DNA of 64,000 nt from Desulfitobacterium hafniense DCB-2 (GTDB lineage: Bacteria > Bacillota > Desulfitobacteriia > Desulfitobacteriales > Desulfitobacteriaceae). The notes below the pieces were generated by a model, which saw only the letters and a list, made by a program, of their open reading frames with translations, was not told the origin of the DNA and ran no database searches. A program made the position numbers and the translations under genes. The DNA is taken from the NCBI RefSeq assembly GCF_000021925.1, contig NC_011830.1, positions 4,499,001 to 4,563,000 on the forward strand, given 5' to 3'. Below are positions 43,801 through 52,999 of this stretch, piece after piece; positions within the stretch are counted from its first letter, which is position 1; each line of letters begins with the position of its first letter.

Positions 43801-44253
43801 CTAAGATCCTAGAAGTTCACGCACGATCTGGTTAACCAGTTTGCCGTCAGCGCGTCCTTTTGTCTTCGGAGTAATTTTGCCCATGACTTTCCCCAAATCT
43901 TTCGGTCCTTGAGCACCGACTTCGGTAATCGTCTCTTGGGCTAACTGGCGTATCTCCCCTTCAGAAAGCTGCTGAGGAAGGTATTCCATGAGAACGGAGA
44001 TTTCCTTTTCCAGGGCTTTCACTGTATCGGGGCGATTCGCCTTAGAAAACTCTTCGATCGAATCACGACGCATTTTAACTTCTTTAGCTAAGACTTCGAT
44101 GACTTGCTCATCGTTAAATTCAACTTGCTTATCTATTTCAGCATTTTTAATGGCGGCCCGAGCCATGCGGATGACGGAAAGTCTAACCTTCCCCTCCTCT
44201 TTGGCCTTCATGGCAACCTTCATATCCTCAACGAGGCGTTCTTTCAGGGACAA
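43801..44253 (-). CDS. yqeY: YqeY/GatB-like domain protein
   Basis: 150 residues, TTG start at 44253 with AAGGAG ten bases upstream. LKERLVEDMKVAMKAKEEGKVRLSVIRMARAAIKNAEID and GAQGPKDLGKVMGKITPKTKGRADGK are the two helical halves of the YqeY family, related to the GatB tail that holds tRNA. It is next to rpsU as in Bacillus. Function is not established. Confidence 0.93.
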   Translation of the reverse strand: MSLKERLVEDMKVAMKAKEEGKVRLSVIRMARAAIKNAEIDKQVEFNDEQVIEVLAKEVKMRRDSIEEFSKANRPDTVKALEKEISVLMEYLPQQLSEGEIRQLAQETITEVGAQGPKDLGKVMGKITPKTKGRADGKLVNQIVRELLGS

Positions 44254-44267
44254 TTCAGTGCAACTCC

Positions 44268-44444
44268 TTATTTGAACTTACGTTTACGCGCAGCTTCGGA
44301 TTTTTTCTTCCGCTTAACACTAGGCTTTTCATAATGCTCATGTTTACGAGCCTCTGATAATACGCCTGCACGCTGACAAGTACGCTTGAACCGGCGGAGT
44401 GCGCTATCCAGGGATTCGTTTTTACCGACTTTAATTTCGCTCAT
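44268..44444 (-). CDS. rpsU: Ribosomal protein S21
   Basis: 58 residues, MSEIKVGKNESLDSALRRFK at the start and a very basic tail (RKKKSEAARKRKFK), the standard S21 of the 30S subunit. Start ATG 44444 with GGAGGGATAAG upstream; yqeY follows after 14 bp. S21 is required for efficient initiation. Confidence 0.97.
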   Translation of the reverse strand: MSEIKVGKNESLDSALRRFKRTCQRAGVLSEARKHEHYEKPSVKRKKKSEAARKRKFK

Positions 44445-44533
44445 TATCTTATCCCTCCCTCCACTGGATCATGTACAGATATACTAGATAATTATACTGG
44501 ATGAGATGGACTGCGTCAAGTTCTGAAAGCTTT

Positions 44534-44878
44534 TCAACAGATTTTTACACCCAAAGGCTGTCCGCCAATCACGTGAAAATGCAAATGCTTCACCACCTGA
44601 CCTCCATCGTCACCACAATTGTTGACCACACGATAACCTGAATCAGCGATACCCGACTCTTGTGCCAGTTTTTTAGCCACCACCAAAATGTGCCCTAATA
44701 AAGCTTCATCCGCAACGTCGATGTCATTGAGGCTTTCCCTATGTTTTTTAGGAATCACAAGCAGATGTACCGGGGCTACAGGATTAATATCCTTAAAAGC
44801 CAACACATGCTCATCCTCGAAAACAACCTGACTGGGAATCTCTTTATTGATTATTTTGCAAAAGATGCACTCCGACAT
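44534..44878 (-). CDS. HIT family hydrolase (HinT-like)
   Basis: 114 residues. CIFCKIINKEIPS at the N-terminus and the histidine triad VKHLHFHVIGG (about 95-105) define the HIT family, which hydrolyses nucleoside phosphoramidates and lysyl-AMP. It is upstream of rpsU and follows the deacetylase-like gene. Confidence 0.95.
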   Translation of the reverse strand: MSECIFCKIINKEIPSQVVFEDEHVLAFKDINPVAPVHLLVIPKKHRESLNDIDVADEALLGHILVVAKKLAQESGIADSGYRVVNNCGDDGGQVVKHLHFHVIGGQPLGVKIC

Positions 44879-44921
44879 AAAAACCCTCCCTCTATATTAT
44901 ATGCAAAAATCCCGCTGTTCG

Positions 44922-46052
44922 CTAATCTTCAGAGAAACTTGAAGCCCAATGAATAGGATGGATGAGGAAATAAAATGGTCCTTTATTATCCTCTAATTGC
45001 AGATAGGGGAACGGTTCCCAGATACCGCCCACATCACTGGCATAAGTGAACTTTTCGATGATCGCTCCATAAGCTGTTCCGATAAGGCCATAATCCAAAG
45101 GATTTTCTCCTTCCATAACAGCCTGAAAATTGGTAAGTTTCAGCTGCCTGTTCTCTTCCGCTCCATGGGAGGCGATGGTATAGATATCCCCATGGAGTCG
45201 TTCGAATTCAGCTATTTCAAATTTCAGGCGTCTCCTCAGCTCCTGCCGGACAGCGGGAGTTACCTCATCGGCTGATTTTAAGCCCATCTCCTGAGCGTAG
45301 AAAGCCAACGTCTCATAATGCAGCCCCACTTCATGACCCATGGCCTTTACTTTCCGGATCACTTCCGGATCAGCAGTGCGCCACCGGAAATAGTAGGTGC
45401 TTTTGACTCCCCGGGTCTGTTCTATTTCCGCCATTTTTAAGGCATAATCCGCCACTTCATCCACATCATGCCTTAGAATAAGGGTTTTATCCGTTATTGG
45501 AACATGGTTATAGTAATCCATTACTCTTATGGGAGTATAACCGAGCCGAAGAATCTCGTCCAGGTAATCCTGATAATGATGTTCATCCACCGGCAAGGTG
45601 ACCTGTTTATCCTTGGGATACTCATTGGTCAGCTTCAAATGCCGGATAGAGCCCATATATCCGGGAGGTTTAGCTACGATTTCATATTTTCCGGGAAAAA
45701 GGCGCTTATTCAAGGGCGATTTCCCCACATAACTGCCATTGATATAGATGGGGATTTTCCGGCTCCGGTCGGTATCGATATGAAGCTTTATACTGTCCCC
45801 AGTCTTTTCGATGGTCATTTCGCCCTTGGCTTTATTCCAGGTTGCAACTTTCCCGCCGGATTCAACCATAGTTATGAAAGGGGGAATGGTATGCCGGTTG
45901 AATACCAGATGGGGCGCGGGAAAGGTCACTGGGGGCATCATCAAAAAAGCGCCCAGGCCCAGTAAGATAACGAGAACTAAAACCAAACCTGTAATTTTCC
46001 ACCCTGTTGGCTTAAAAAACCGTTCTTTTGCAGAAGGGCTGTCTTTTTTCAT
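44922..46052 (-). CDS. Membrane-anchored PEGA domain / polysaccharide deacetylase-like protein
   Basis: 376 residues. One membrane helix (residues 18-40) anchors an outer protein. A PEGA-type beta-barrel segment (about 90-145) contains KIPIYINGSYVGKSPLNKRLFPGKYEIVAKPPGY. The C-terminal half resembles the deacetylase (NodB-like) fold: LILRHDVDEVADYALKMAEIE with metal-binding Asp, then GHEVGLHYETLAFYA with two His, and IASHGAEE. PEGA modules bind cell-wall polymers. The gene probably acts on an envelope polysaccharide, but catalytic competence is not assured. It sits between mtaB and the HIT gene. Confidence 0.75.
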   Translation of the reverse strand: MKKDSPSAKERFFKPTGWKITGLVLVLVILLGLGAFLMMPPVTFPAPHLVFNRHTIPPFITMVESGGKVATWNKAKGEMTIEKTGDSIKLHIDTDRSRKIPIYINGSYVGKSPLNKRLFPGKYEIVAKPPGYMGSIRHLKLTNEYPKDKQVTLPVDEHHYQDYLDEILRLGYTPIRVMDYYNHVPITDKTLILRHDVDEVADYALKMAEIEQTRGVKSTYYFRWRTADPEVIRKVKAMGHEVGLHYETLAFYAQEMGLKSADEVTPAVRQELRRRLKFEIAEFERLHGDIYTIASHGAEENRQLKLTNFQAVMEGENPLDYGLIGTAYGAIIEKFTYASDVGGIWEPFPYLQLEDNKGPFYFLIHPIHWASSFSED

Positions 46053-46089
46053 GTGGTTTTCCCCCCATAAAGTTGGCTACCCTATAAAG

Positions 46090-47409
46090 TTATCCATTAA
46101 CCCGCACATGGTTTTTTTCCAGTACGCACTCTACCAATTCGCCGCCTTCCCAGGGTTTTCCTTCACGGGGAGGCAAGTGCACCTGAATATAGTTCCCTGT
46201 ATGACCTGCCGCTACTCCTTCCGGACTGACCCGCTCGATCAAGACTTCCACCCTCTGCCCGATAAATCTGCGGACATAGTCTTCCTGGCTCTCTCTGGCC
46301 ACTTCCAGGAGAGCTTTGACACGTTCCTCTTTGATTTTGTTGGGGATCTGCTCAGGATACTTGGCAGCAGGAGTTCCTTCGCGCTTGGAATAAGGAAAGA
46401 CATGAATTCCGGAAAAACCGCAGGAACGAACTGTCTCCAGCGTCTCCTGAAAATTTTGCTCCGTCTCCCCCGGAAAACCAACGATCACGTCCGTGGTAAT
46501 GGCAATCCCCGGCTGCAGGCTCGTTAAGCGTTGAATGAGCTCTTTGAACTCCTTTACAGTATAAGGTCTTTTCATGCGAGTTAAAATGGCATCGCTGCCG
46601 CATTGCAAAGGAATATGCAGGTGGGGGCAGACCGCGGGATAATTGATGATCACATCGATCAGTTCAGGGGTAAATTCCATAGGTTCAATAGAACTCAAGC
46701 GCAAACGGTGCAGCCCTTTAATCTGAGCAAGCGCCTTGACCAGCCGGGCCAAATCCCAATCCTCTCCCAGATCCTCTCCATAAGACCCTGTATGAATTCC
46801 TGTCAACACGATCTCTTTATACCCTGCCGCAACCAGCTTTTCCGCCTCTGTGACGGCATTCTCAGGGATTCTGCTTCTGACCGGTCCCCGGGCATAAGGG
46901 ATAATGCAATAGGTGCAAAATTGATTACACCCCTCCTGGATTTTTAAGGTCGCCCTTGTCCTGCTTTCCTCTTCGATCAAGGGCAGTTCTTCAAAGGTTT
47001 TCGCATCCCAGATGGTGCGGACGCTGCTCTTGGGCTGCTGTTCCTTTTTCACCTGATCAATCAGTTCCAGGATCTTTCCCCGATCCTGGGTTCCTAAGAC
47101 CAGATCGACTCCCGCAATTCCGAGGATTTCTCCCGGGGCGGTCTGAGCATAACACCCCATAACCACCACGAAAGCGTCAGGATGAGCCTTGACCATACGC
47201 CGGATGGTTTGCCGGGACTTAGCACCCCCGGTATTGGTCACGGTGCATGTATTGACCACCACCACATCCGCCTTCTCTGTGGAAGACACCACATGATAGC
47301 CGTTATTTCGAAACAGCTGCCCTAAGGCCTCACTCTCGGTCTGATTCACTTTGCACCCAAGGGTAACAAAACACACCGACGCTGGATTTTTTTGCTGTAA
47401 TGTACTCAT
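46090..47409 (-). CDS. mtaB: tRNA (N6-threonylcarbamoyladenosine(37)-C2)-methylthiotransferase MtaB
   Basis: 439 residues from ATG 47409 (a GTG two codons earlier lies inside GGGGGTGA). The N-terminal UPF0004 domain has VTLGCKVNQTESE and two further cysteines. The radical-SAM motif CNQFCTYCIIPYARGP follows near residue 155, with a TRAM domain at the end. The VTLGCKVN start distinguishes MtaB from MiaB and RimO. It makes ms2t6A at position 37 of tRNAs. It follows rsmE, as in Bacillus (yqeV). Confidence 0.94.
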   Translation of the reverse strand: MSTLQQKNPASVCFVTLGCKVNQTESEALGQLFRNNGYHVVSSTEKADVVVVNTCTVTNTGGAKSRQTIRRMVKAHPDAFVVVMGCYAQTAPGEILGIAGVDLVLGTQDRGKILELIDQVKKEQQPKSSVRTIWDAKTFEELPLIEEESRTRATLKIQEGCNQFCTYCIIPYARGPVRSRIPENAVTEAEKLVAAGYKEIVLTGIHTGSYGEDLGEDWDLARLVKALAQIKGLHRLRLSSIEPMEFTPELIDVIINYPAVCPHLHIPLQCGSDAILTRMKRPYTVKEFKELIQRLTSLQPGIAITTDVIVGFPGETEQNFQETLETVRSCGFSGIHVFPYSKREGTPAAKYPEQIPNKIKEERVKALLEVARESQEDYVRRFIGQRVEVLIERVSPEGVAAGHTGNYIQVHLPPREGKPWEGGELVECVLEKNHVRVNG

Positions 47410-47459
47410 AGTCACCCCCGCAGATAGTTTTTAGGCCTGAAGGCAGACGGATTAAGGGT

Positions 47460-48197
47460 TCAGCCCAAATCACCATAATGCCCTAACACCAAGGTCAGAG
47501 CGGCAAGGGCCGCCGTCTCCGCCCGGAGAATGCGCGGGCCTAAGGAGATGCTTTGGGCGTTGAGGTGCTCCTGAGCCCAAAGAACTTCCCCTTCCTCGAA
47601 GCCCCCTTCCGGGCCGATGATCAGTGCTATCGGCTCTTGTGAACTGAAGTCCTTCAGCACCGAGGAGAGGGTCCTGGTTTTCTCGTTTTCATAAGGAATT
47701 AGCCACTGGGTAGTTGGCGGAAGCAGAGCTTTAAGCCCCTGCCAATCGGTTACGGAAAAGATCTGCGGTTCCCGGACCCGGTGGGATTGCTTAGCCGCCT
47801 CGCCGGAGATCTTTTGCCAGCGTTCCACCCGGTCTGCAGCCTTGCTCCCTTCCAGCTTCATCACAGCCCGTTTGGTGCGCAGGGGGATTAAACCCGCCAT
47901 TCCCAATTCCGTTCCCTTTTGGATGACCCACTCCATCTTTTCCCCTTTCGAGAGGCCGGCTGCCAGATAAATCCGGGTAACCGCTTCTACTTCCGGGTAA
48001 TCCTGCTCCAGGATGCCGCAGGTTACGCTTTGCTCTTCTATTTTATTAACGACTGCCTTGTACTCCGCCCCCGTGTTGTCAAAACCGATGATCCGGTCAC
48101 CCACCGCAAGACGCAGGACCCGGACAAGATGTTCTCTTTCCGGTCCCTTAAGCCAGAAGACATGGTTCCCCAGTTCGGAGATTTTAAAGCGATGCAC
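47460..48197 (-). CDS. rsmE: 16S rRNA m3U1498 methyltransferase RsmE
   Basis: 245 residues from a GTG at 48197 with GAGGTGG four bases upstream; the open frame reaches 48332 but that part lies inside prmA. The SPOUT knot is seen in LIIGPEGGFEEGEV and SLGPRILRAETAALAAL. It overlaps prmA by 14 bp, the usual dnaJ-prmA-rsmE order. Confidence 0.95.
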   Translation of the reverse strand: MHRFKISELGNHVFWLKGPEREHLVRVLRLAVGDRIIGFDNTGAEYKAVVNKIEEQSVTCGILEQDYPEVEAVTRIYLAAGLSKGEKMEWVIQKGTELGMAGLIPLRTKRAVMKLEGSKAADRVERWQKISGEAAKQSHRVREPQIFSVTDWQGLKALLPPTTQWLIPYENEKTRTLSSVLKDFSSQEPIALIIGPEGGFEEGEVLWAQEHLNAQSISLGPRILRAETAALAALTLVLGHYGDLG

Positions 48198-49122
48198 GTT
48201 GCCACCTCGCCCGCAAGAGGACCCAGCCTGAATCTTCCTTCTTCTCCAGAACTTCCAAACCATGCTCGCCCAATCCTGCTTCCACATCGGAAGAACGGTG
48301 TCCGATAATCCCCGAAGCGAGGAACTCTCCATCCTCTTTCATGATGCGCTTTAAGTCAGGGATCAGCATCAGAATAACATCGGCAATGATATTGGCCACC
48401 ACTAAATCGGCCTGTCCCTGCAGCACTGTTCCTAGATCTCCTTGCCGGACACTGATCCGGTCTGCTACCTGATTGAGCTCCACGTTCTCCTGGGCTACTT
48501 TTACGGCAACGGAGTCCAAATCGATGGCCTCCACCTGAGCGCCTAATTTTGCTGCTGCGATAGCCAGAATCCCTGAGCCTGTTCCCAGATCAAAGATCCG
48601 CATATCCGGCTTCACCGTCTCCTCCAGGGTCTCCAAACACAAGGAGGTGGTGGCATGAGTTCCCGTACCAAAAGCCATCCCAGGATCCAGCTCCAGGATA
48701 ATGTCCTCAGGCAGAGGGGTTACTTCTTCCCAAGAGGGTTTGATCAAAAAATGCCGGCCAATGCGCACGGGCTTAAAATAAGCTTTCCAAGAGGTAGCCC
48801 AATCTTCTTCCTGCACAGTCAGGCCTTTCACCTGGAGAACCCACTCCGGAAAGCGCTGAAGCAATTCCTTCAGCCCTTCGTCAAGCTGACGGAGCTTAGG
48901 CTGGAGTTCGTGATCTTCACAGATATATCCTTTGACCACAGAAGTTCCGGTCAAGGCAATCTCGCCAAAATCATGGTAATCCCAATTCCCGGATTCCACA
49001 TAACTTTGGAGAAGCTCCGGATCTTCCACACTCACCCCTGGGCAGCCCAGTTGATAAAAAAGATCGGCAACAGCTTCCTCTCCTACCGATGAAACAGTTA
49101 CCGCAATTTCACGCCAATTCAT
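48184..49122 (-). CDS. prmA: Ribosomal protein L11 methyltransferase
   Basis: 312 residues. The N-terminal recognition half (MNWREIAVTVSSVGEEAVADLFYQLG) is followed by LELDPGMAFGTGTHATTSLCLE, the SAM motif FDLGTGSGILAIAAAKLGA, and NIIADVI. It trimethylates ribosomal protein L11. It lies 100 bp after dnaJ with a repeat element in between. Confidence 0.95.
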   Translation of the reverse strand: MNWREIAVTVSSVGEEAVADLFYQLGCPGVSVEDPELLQSYVESGNWDYHDFGEIALTGTSVVKGYICEDHELQPKLRQLDEGLKELLQRFPEWVLQVKGLTVQEEDWATSWKAYFKPVRIGRHFLIKPSWEEVTPLPEDIILELDPGMAFGTGTHATTSLCLETLEETVKPDMRIFDLGTGSGILAIAAAKLGAQVEAIDLDSVAVKVAQENVELNQVADRISVRQGDLGTVLQGQADLVVANIIADVILMLIPDLKRIMKEDGEFLASGIIGHRSSDVEAGLGEHGLEVLEKKEDSGWVLLRARWQRASL

Positions 49123-49140
49123 GCTTCAGTGCTCCTTTTT

Positions 49141-49222
49141 GAATCAGGGGGACAGGTCCCATTTTTCAGTTTTCAGGACGACTATGAATCAAGGGACCTG
49201 TCCCTTTGATTCCCCCTGATTC
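49141..49222. repeat. 82-bp GGGACAGGTCC palindromic element
   Basis: The outer arms GAATCAGGGGGA / TCCCCCTGATTC are perfect over 12 bp. Inside, GACAGGTCCC and GGGACCTGTCCC repeat the core, and GAATCAA...TTTGATTC forms a nested palindrome. The core and the TTTTTCA flank are shared with the element at 15558-15777. It lies between dnaJ and prmA. Confidence 0.8.
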
Positions 49223-49225
49223 GCC

Positions 49226-50359
49226 CTACAGATCTATAGCGTCCCGGATATTTTCTTTGACCTTCTCGAAGAAGGATTTTTTGCCCATCTGCTGCTGATC
49301 GCTGGTGACTTCCCCGAACTCACGCAGCAGCTCCTTTTGGCGGTCGGTGAGTTTAGTCGGAGTGGCCACAACTACTCTCACATGCTGATCCCCTCTCCCG
49401 TTGCCGCGGCGGTAAGGAATACCATGACCCCTCAGCCGGAACACCGTAGCAGTCTGGGTGCCTTCGGGTATCTTCATTTTGACTTTGCCATCCAAGGTGG
49501 GAACATCGAGCTCCGACCCGAGGGCGGCCTGTACAAAGGTTATGGGAATCTCGCAATAGACGTCGTTCCCTTCTCTTTCAAAGAATTTATGGGCTTTCAC
49601 ATTGAGGACCACATAAAGGTCTCCTGATGGGCCTCCCCGCAGCCCTGCTTCCCCATTGCCGCTGAAACGAAGGTTAAGGCCATCCTCCGACCCTGGGGGG
49701 ACAGTGACTTTAATGGTTTTGACCTTCCGTGTGGTTCCCTTGCCACTGCATTCCTTACATGGAGAAGATATAAATTGACCTGAGCCATTGCAGGCAGGGC
49801 AAGTTCTTGCTGTTTGAATCGCGCCAAAAGGAGTCCGTTGGGTAGCTTTAACCTGCCCTGTTCCGTGACATTGGGAACAGGTGGTAGGATGGGTGCCGGG
49901 GGCTGAACCGGAGCCATGGCATTCCGTGCAGGTTTCTTGACGGGGAACCTGAATCTCTTTCTCGGTACCAAAGGCAGCCTCTTCAAAAGTAATGGTTAAG
50001 TCATAGCGAAGGTCATTCCCCCGGGTAGGACCCTGCCGCCGCTGACCACCGCCACCGCCGCCGCCGAAAAACATATCGAAGATATCCCCAAAGCCGCCGA
50101 AATCTCCGCCGAACCCGCCAAAACCTTGTTGGTTGGGATCGAAGGCGGAATGGCCCATTTGATCGTAGCGGGCACGTTTTTCAGTATCGCTTAAAACATC
50201 ATAGGCTTCAGTTGCCTCTTTGAATTTTTCTTCCGCGTCTTTATCTCCCGGGTTCACATCAGGATGATATTGGCGGGCCAGTTTTCGATAGGCCTTTTTG
50301 ATTTCTTGTTCGTCTGCGCTTTTAGAGACACCAAGTACTTCATAATAATCCCGTTTCAT
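49226..50359 (-). CDS. dnaJ: Chaperone DnaJ
   Basis: 377 residues. The J domain has HPD in KLARQYHPDVNPG. It is followed by a Gly/Phe linker with GGGGGGG, four CxxCxGxG zinc repeats (CTECHGSG, CSQCHGTG, CPACNGSG, CKECSGKG) and the substrate-binding beta domains. It is the type I DnaJ that stimulates DnaK. It follows dnaK after a hairpin-containing gap. Confidence 0.98.
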   Translation of the reverse strand: MKRDYYEVLGVSKSADEQEIKKAYRKLARQYHPDVNPGDKDAEEKFKEATEAYDVLSDTEKRARYDQMGHSAFDPNQQGFGGFGGDFGGFGDIFDMFFGGGGGGGQRRQGPTRGNDLRYDLTITFEEAAFGTEKEIQVPRQETCTECHGSGSAPGTHPTTCSQCHGTGQVKATQRTPFGAIQTARTCPACNGSGQFISSPCKECSGKGTTRKVKTIKVTVPPGSEDGLNLRFSGNGEAGLRGGPSGDLYVVLNVKAHKFFEREGNDVYCEIPITFVQAALGSELDVPTLDGKVKMKIPEGTQTATVFRLRGHGIPYRRGNGRGDQHVRVVVATPTKLTDRQKELLREFGEVTSDQQQMGKKSFFEKVKENIRDAIDL

Positions 50360-50421
50360 GTTATTCCTCCATCACTCCTGATTCTCCCTCCTGAAGCCTT
50401 ATCAGCCTTCAGCACATGATG

Positions 50422-50453
50422 ATTGGGCACAGGGGAAAACCCCTGTACCCAAT
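50422..50453 (-). other. dnaK-dnaJ intergenic hairpin
   Basis: ATTGGGCACAGGGG / CCCCTGTACCCAAT, 14-bp arms with one mismatch and a 4-nt loop, 18 bp after the dnaK stop. On the minus strand no T run follows, so it may stabilise or process the operon mRNA instead of ending it. Confidence 0.65.
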
Positions 50454-50470
50454 TCTTTCCTTCACTCTGA

Positions 50471-52315
50471 TTATTTTTGATCCTTATCTACTTCAGTATA
50501 TTCGGCATCCACCACATTGTCATCCCCTTGAGCGCCGCCCGCTCCGGGGTCTGCTCCCATGTCCGGTCCCGGTGCTGCTCCGCCGGTTTGCTGATACATC
50601 TTCTCGATGATGGGATAGAGGACCTTGGTTACCCCTTCGGTCTTTTCTTTGATCAGCTCGATATTTTCCCCGGCGGCTGCGGTCTTTAATTCTTCAAGAG
50701 CTTTCTTGATGGGCTCTGCTTCATTGTCAGGGATCTTGCCTTCAAAATCCTTCAGGGTCTTTTCGGTTTGGTAGACCATAGAGTCTGCTTGGTTCTTAGC
50801 GTCAATCAATTCTTTGCGCTTTTTATCTTCATCGGCATGAGCTTCGGCATCTTTTTTCATCTTCTCGATTTCTTCCTGGCTTAAGCCTGTGGAAGCGGTA
50901 ATGGTGACCTTTTGTTCATTACCTGTAGCCATATCCTTAGCGGAAACATGGACGATACCATTGGCATCAATATCGAACTTCACTTCGATTTGAGGGATGC
51001 CACGAGGAGCGGGGGGGATTCCGGAAAGTTGGAACCGGCCTAAGGTTTTGTTATAGGCCGCCATTTCACGCTCTCCTTGGAGGACGTGGATATCCACAGA
51101 AGTTTGGCTGTCCGCCGCAGTAGAGAAAACCTGGCTCTTCGTGGTAGGAACGGTGGTATTGCGATCGATAATCCGGGTAAAGACACCACCCAGGGTTTCA
51201 ATACCCAAGGACAGGGGAGTAACGTCCACGAGAATAATATCCTTCACTTCCCCGGCCAGAACTCCGCCTTGAATGGCAGCACCCAAGGCTACCACTTCAT
51301 CCGGATTGACACCTTTATGGGGCTCCTTGCCGCTCAGCTTTTTGATAGCTTCCTGTACGGCAGGAATCCGGGTGGATCCGCCTACGAGAATGACTTGATT
51401 CACTTCGTTCCAAGAGAGTTTGGCATCGGCTAAAGCCTGACGGGTAGGTCCAAGGGTAGCCTCGACCAGATCCGCGGTCAATTCCTCAAATTTAGCCCGT
51501 GTAATATTCATATCCAAGTGAGCCGGTCCCTCGCCAGTCATGGTGATAAAGGGCAGGTTCACATTGGTGGTGCTCACTCCGGAAAGCTCCACTTTGGCTT
51601 TCTCGGCTGCTTCTTTCAAGCGTTGGAGGGCAACACGGTCTTTGGCCAAATCCACACCTTGATCTTTTTTAAACTCAGCTACCATATAGTCAATCAGGCG
51701 TTGGTCAAAGTCGTCCCCACCCAGTTTATTGTTGCCGCTGGTGGCTTTAACCTCAACCATACCCTGGGAAAGCTCCAGCAGGGATACGTCGAAGGTTCCT
51801 CCCCCTAAGTCAAAGACCAGAACGGTTTGATCCTCTTGCTTGTCTAAACCATAGGCCAAAGCCGCCGCTGTAGGCTCGTTGATAATCCGCTTAACATCCA
51901 GACCGGCGATGGTTCCCGCATCTTTGGTAGCCTGCCGCTGGGCATCGGTGAAATAAGCCGGTACGGTAATGACGGCCTCTGTGACCGTCTGTCCCAGATA
52001 AGCTTCGGCATCTGCTTTCAGCTTTTGCAGAATCATTGCGGAAATCTCCTGGGGAGAATAGCTCTTATCGTCAATTTTCACTTTGTAATCTGTTCCCATA
52101 TGTCTCTTAATGGAGATGACGGTCTTATCCGGATTAGAAACCGCCTGACGCTTAGCCACTTGACCGGCCAAGCGTTCTCCGGTCTTGGAAAAACCAACTA
52201 CAGAAGGAGTCGTCCGATTCCCTTCCGCATTGGTGATAACGACAGCCTCGCCGCCTTCCATAACTGCCACACAAGAGTTGGTGGTTCCTAAGTCAATGCC
52301 AATCACTTTACCCAT
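50471..52315 (-). CDS. dnaK: Chaperone DnaK (Hsp70)
   Basis: 614 residues from ATG 52315 (MGKVIGIDLGTTNSCVAVMEGG); a GTG two codons upstream lies 5 bases after AGGAGG and remains possible. The ATPase domain contains the phosphate-binding loops and VFDLGGGTFDVS. The substrate domain follows the VLLVDVTPLSLGIE-like linker DIILVDVTPLSLGIET. The C-terminal tail is acidic and ends in EVDKDQK. It is third in the hrcA-grpE-dnaK-dnaJ operon. Confidence 0.98.
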   Translation of the reverse strand: MGKVIGIDLGTTNSCVAVMEGGEAVVITNAEGNRTTPSVVGFSKTGERLAGQVAKRQAVSNPDKTVISIKRHMGTDYKVKIDDKSYSPQEISAMILQKLKADAEAYLGQTVTEAVITVPAYFTDAQRQATKDAGTIAGLDVKRIINEPTAAALAYGLDKQEDQTVLVFDLGGGTFDVSLLELSQGMVEVKATSGNNKLGGDDFDQRLIDYMVAEFKKDQGVDLAKDRVALQRLKEAAEKAKVELSGVSTTNVNLPFITMTGEGPAHLDMNITRAKFEELTADLVEATLGPTRQALADAKLSWNEVNQVILVGGSTRIPAVQEAIKKLSGKEPHKGVNPDEVVALGAAIQGGVLAGEVKDIILVDVTPLSLGIETLGGVFTRIIDRNTTVPTTKSQVFSTAADSQTSVDIHVLQGEREMAAYNKTLGRFQLSGIPPAPRGIPQIEVKFDIDANGIVHVSAKDMATGNEQKVTITASTGLSQEEIEKMKKDAEAHADEDKKRKELIDAKNQADSMVYQTEKTLKDFEGKIPDNEAEPIKKALEELKTAAAGENIELIKEKTEGVTKVLYPIIEKMYQQTGGAAPGPDMGADPGAGGAQGDDNVVDAEYTEVDKDQK

Positions 52316-52340
52316 GTTCACTATTTCCTCCTTATCGCAC

Positions 52341-52982
52341 CTAGCGGGACACTTTGACCATGCTAGGACGTATTACTTTTTCTTTAAGATAATAACCTTT
52401 TTGAAGCTCCTCCACCACGGTGCTCTCCGGATAGTCTTCTGAATCCACCTGAAGGACGGCTTCATGTAGGTTGGGATCGAAAGGCTGCCCCACGGCTTCA
52501 ATCGCCGCCAATCCTTCCTTGGCAAGAATGCCTTGCAGTTGTTTGAAAATCATCTCTACTCCTTGGGAAAAGGACTTCATATCTTGAGTGGTCTTGGAAG
52601 CTTCCACTGCCCGTTCAAAATTGTCCAATACAGGCAGCAACCCTTCTACAACACGCTCTGAGGCATATTTGGCGAAATCCTCCTTCTCCTTTTGGGTCCG
52701 TTTGCGATAGTTGTCAAACTCAGCCTGCAAGCGCTGGAGATGAGTATAGTATTCCTCTGCCTGGTTCTTGGTCTGGTCAAGTTCTGCCTGAAGAGTGAGT
52801 ATTTTTTCTTCTAAAGAAACATCCTGCTCCGGAGAAGATTCATTCCCCACTTCTTCCTCTTGGACAGCTTCGCTAAGGATTTCTTCAACAGTATCGGTCA
52901 AATTTTCCTTTGACTCTTGAGTATTTTTAGTTTCCCATTCGGTCTGACCCGATGGGGGGGTTTTCCCGCCCCAGTTCACCAT
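52341..52982 (-). CDS. grpE: Nucleotide exchange factor GrpE
   Basis: 213 residues from ATG 52982, eight bases after AGGTGG; earlier start codons lie inside the ribosome-binding site. An acidic disordered N-terminus (about 1-50) and a long coiled coil (LEEKILTLQAELDQTKNQAEEYYTHLQRLQAEFDNYRKRTQKEKED) lead to the wing domain. It releases ADP from DnaK. Confidence 0.96.
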   Translation of the reverse strand: MVNWGGKTPPSGQTEWETKNTQESKENLTDTVEEILSEAVQEEEVGNESSPEQDVSLEEKILTLQAELDQTKNQAEEYYTHLQRLQAEFDNYRKRTQKEKEDFAKYASERVVEGLLPVLDNFERAVEASKTTQDMKSFSQGVEMIFKQLQGILAKEGLAAIEAVGQPFDPNLHEAVLQVDSEDYPESTVVEELQKGYYLKEKVIRPSMVKVSR

Positions 52983-52999
52983 TATTGAAACCACCTCTC

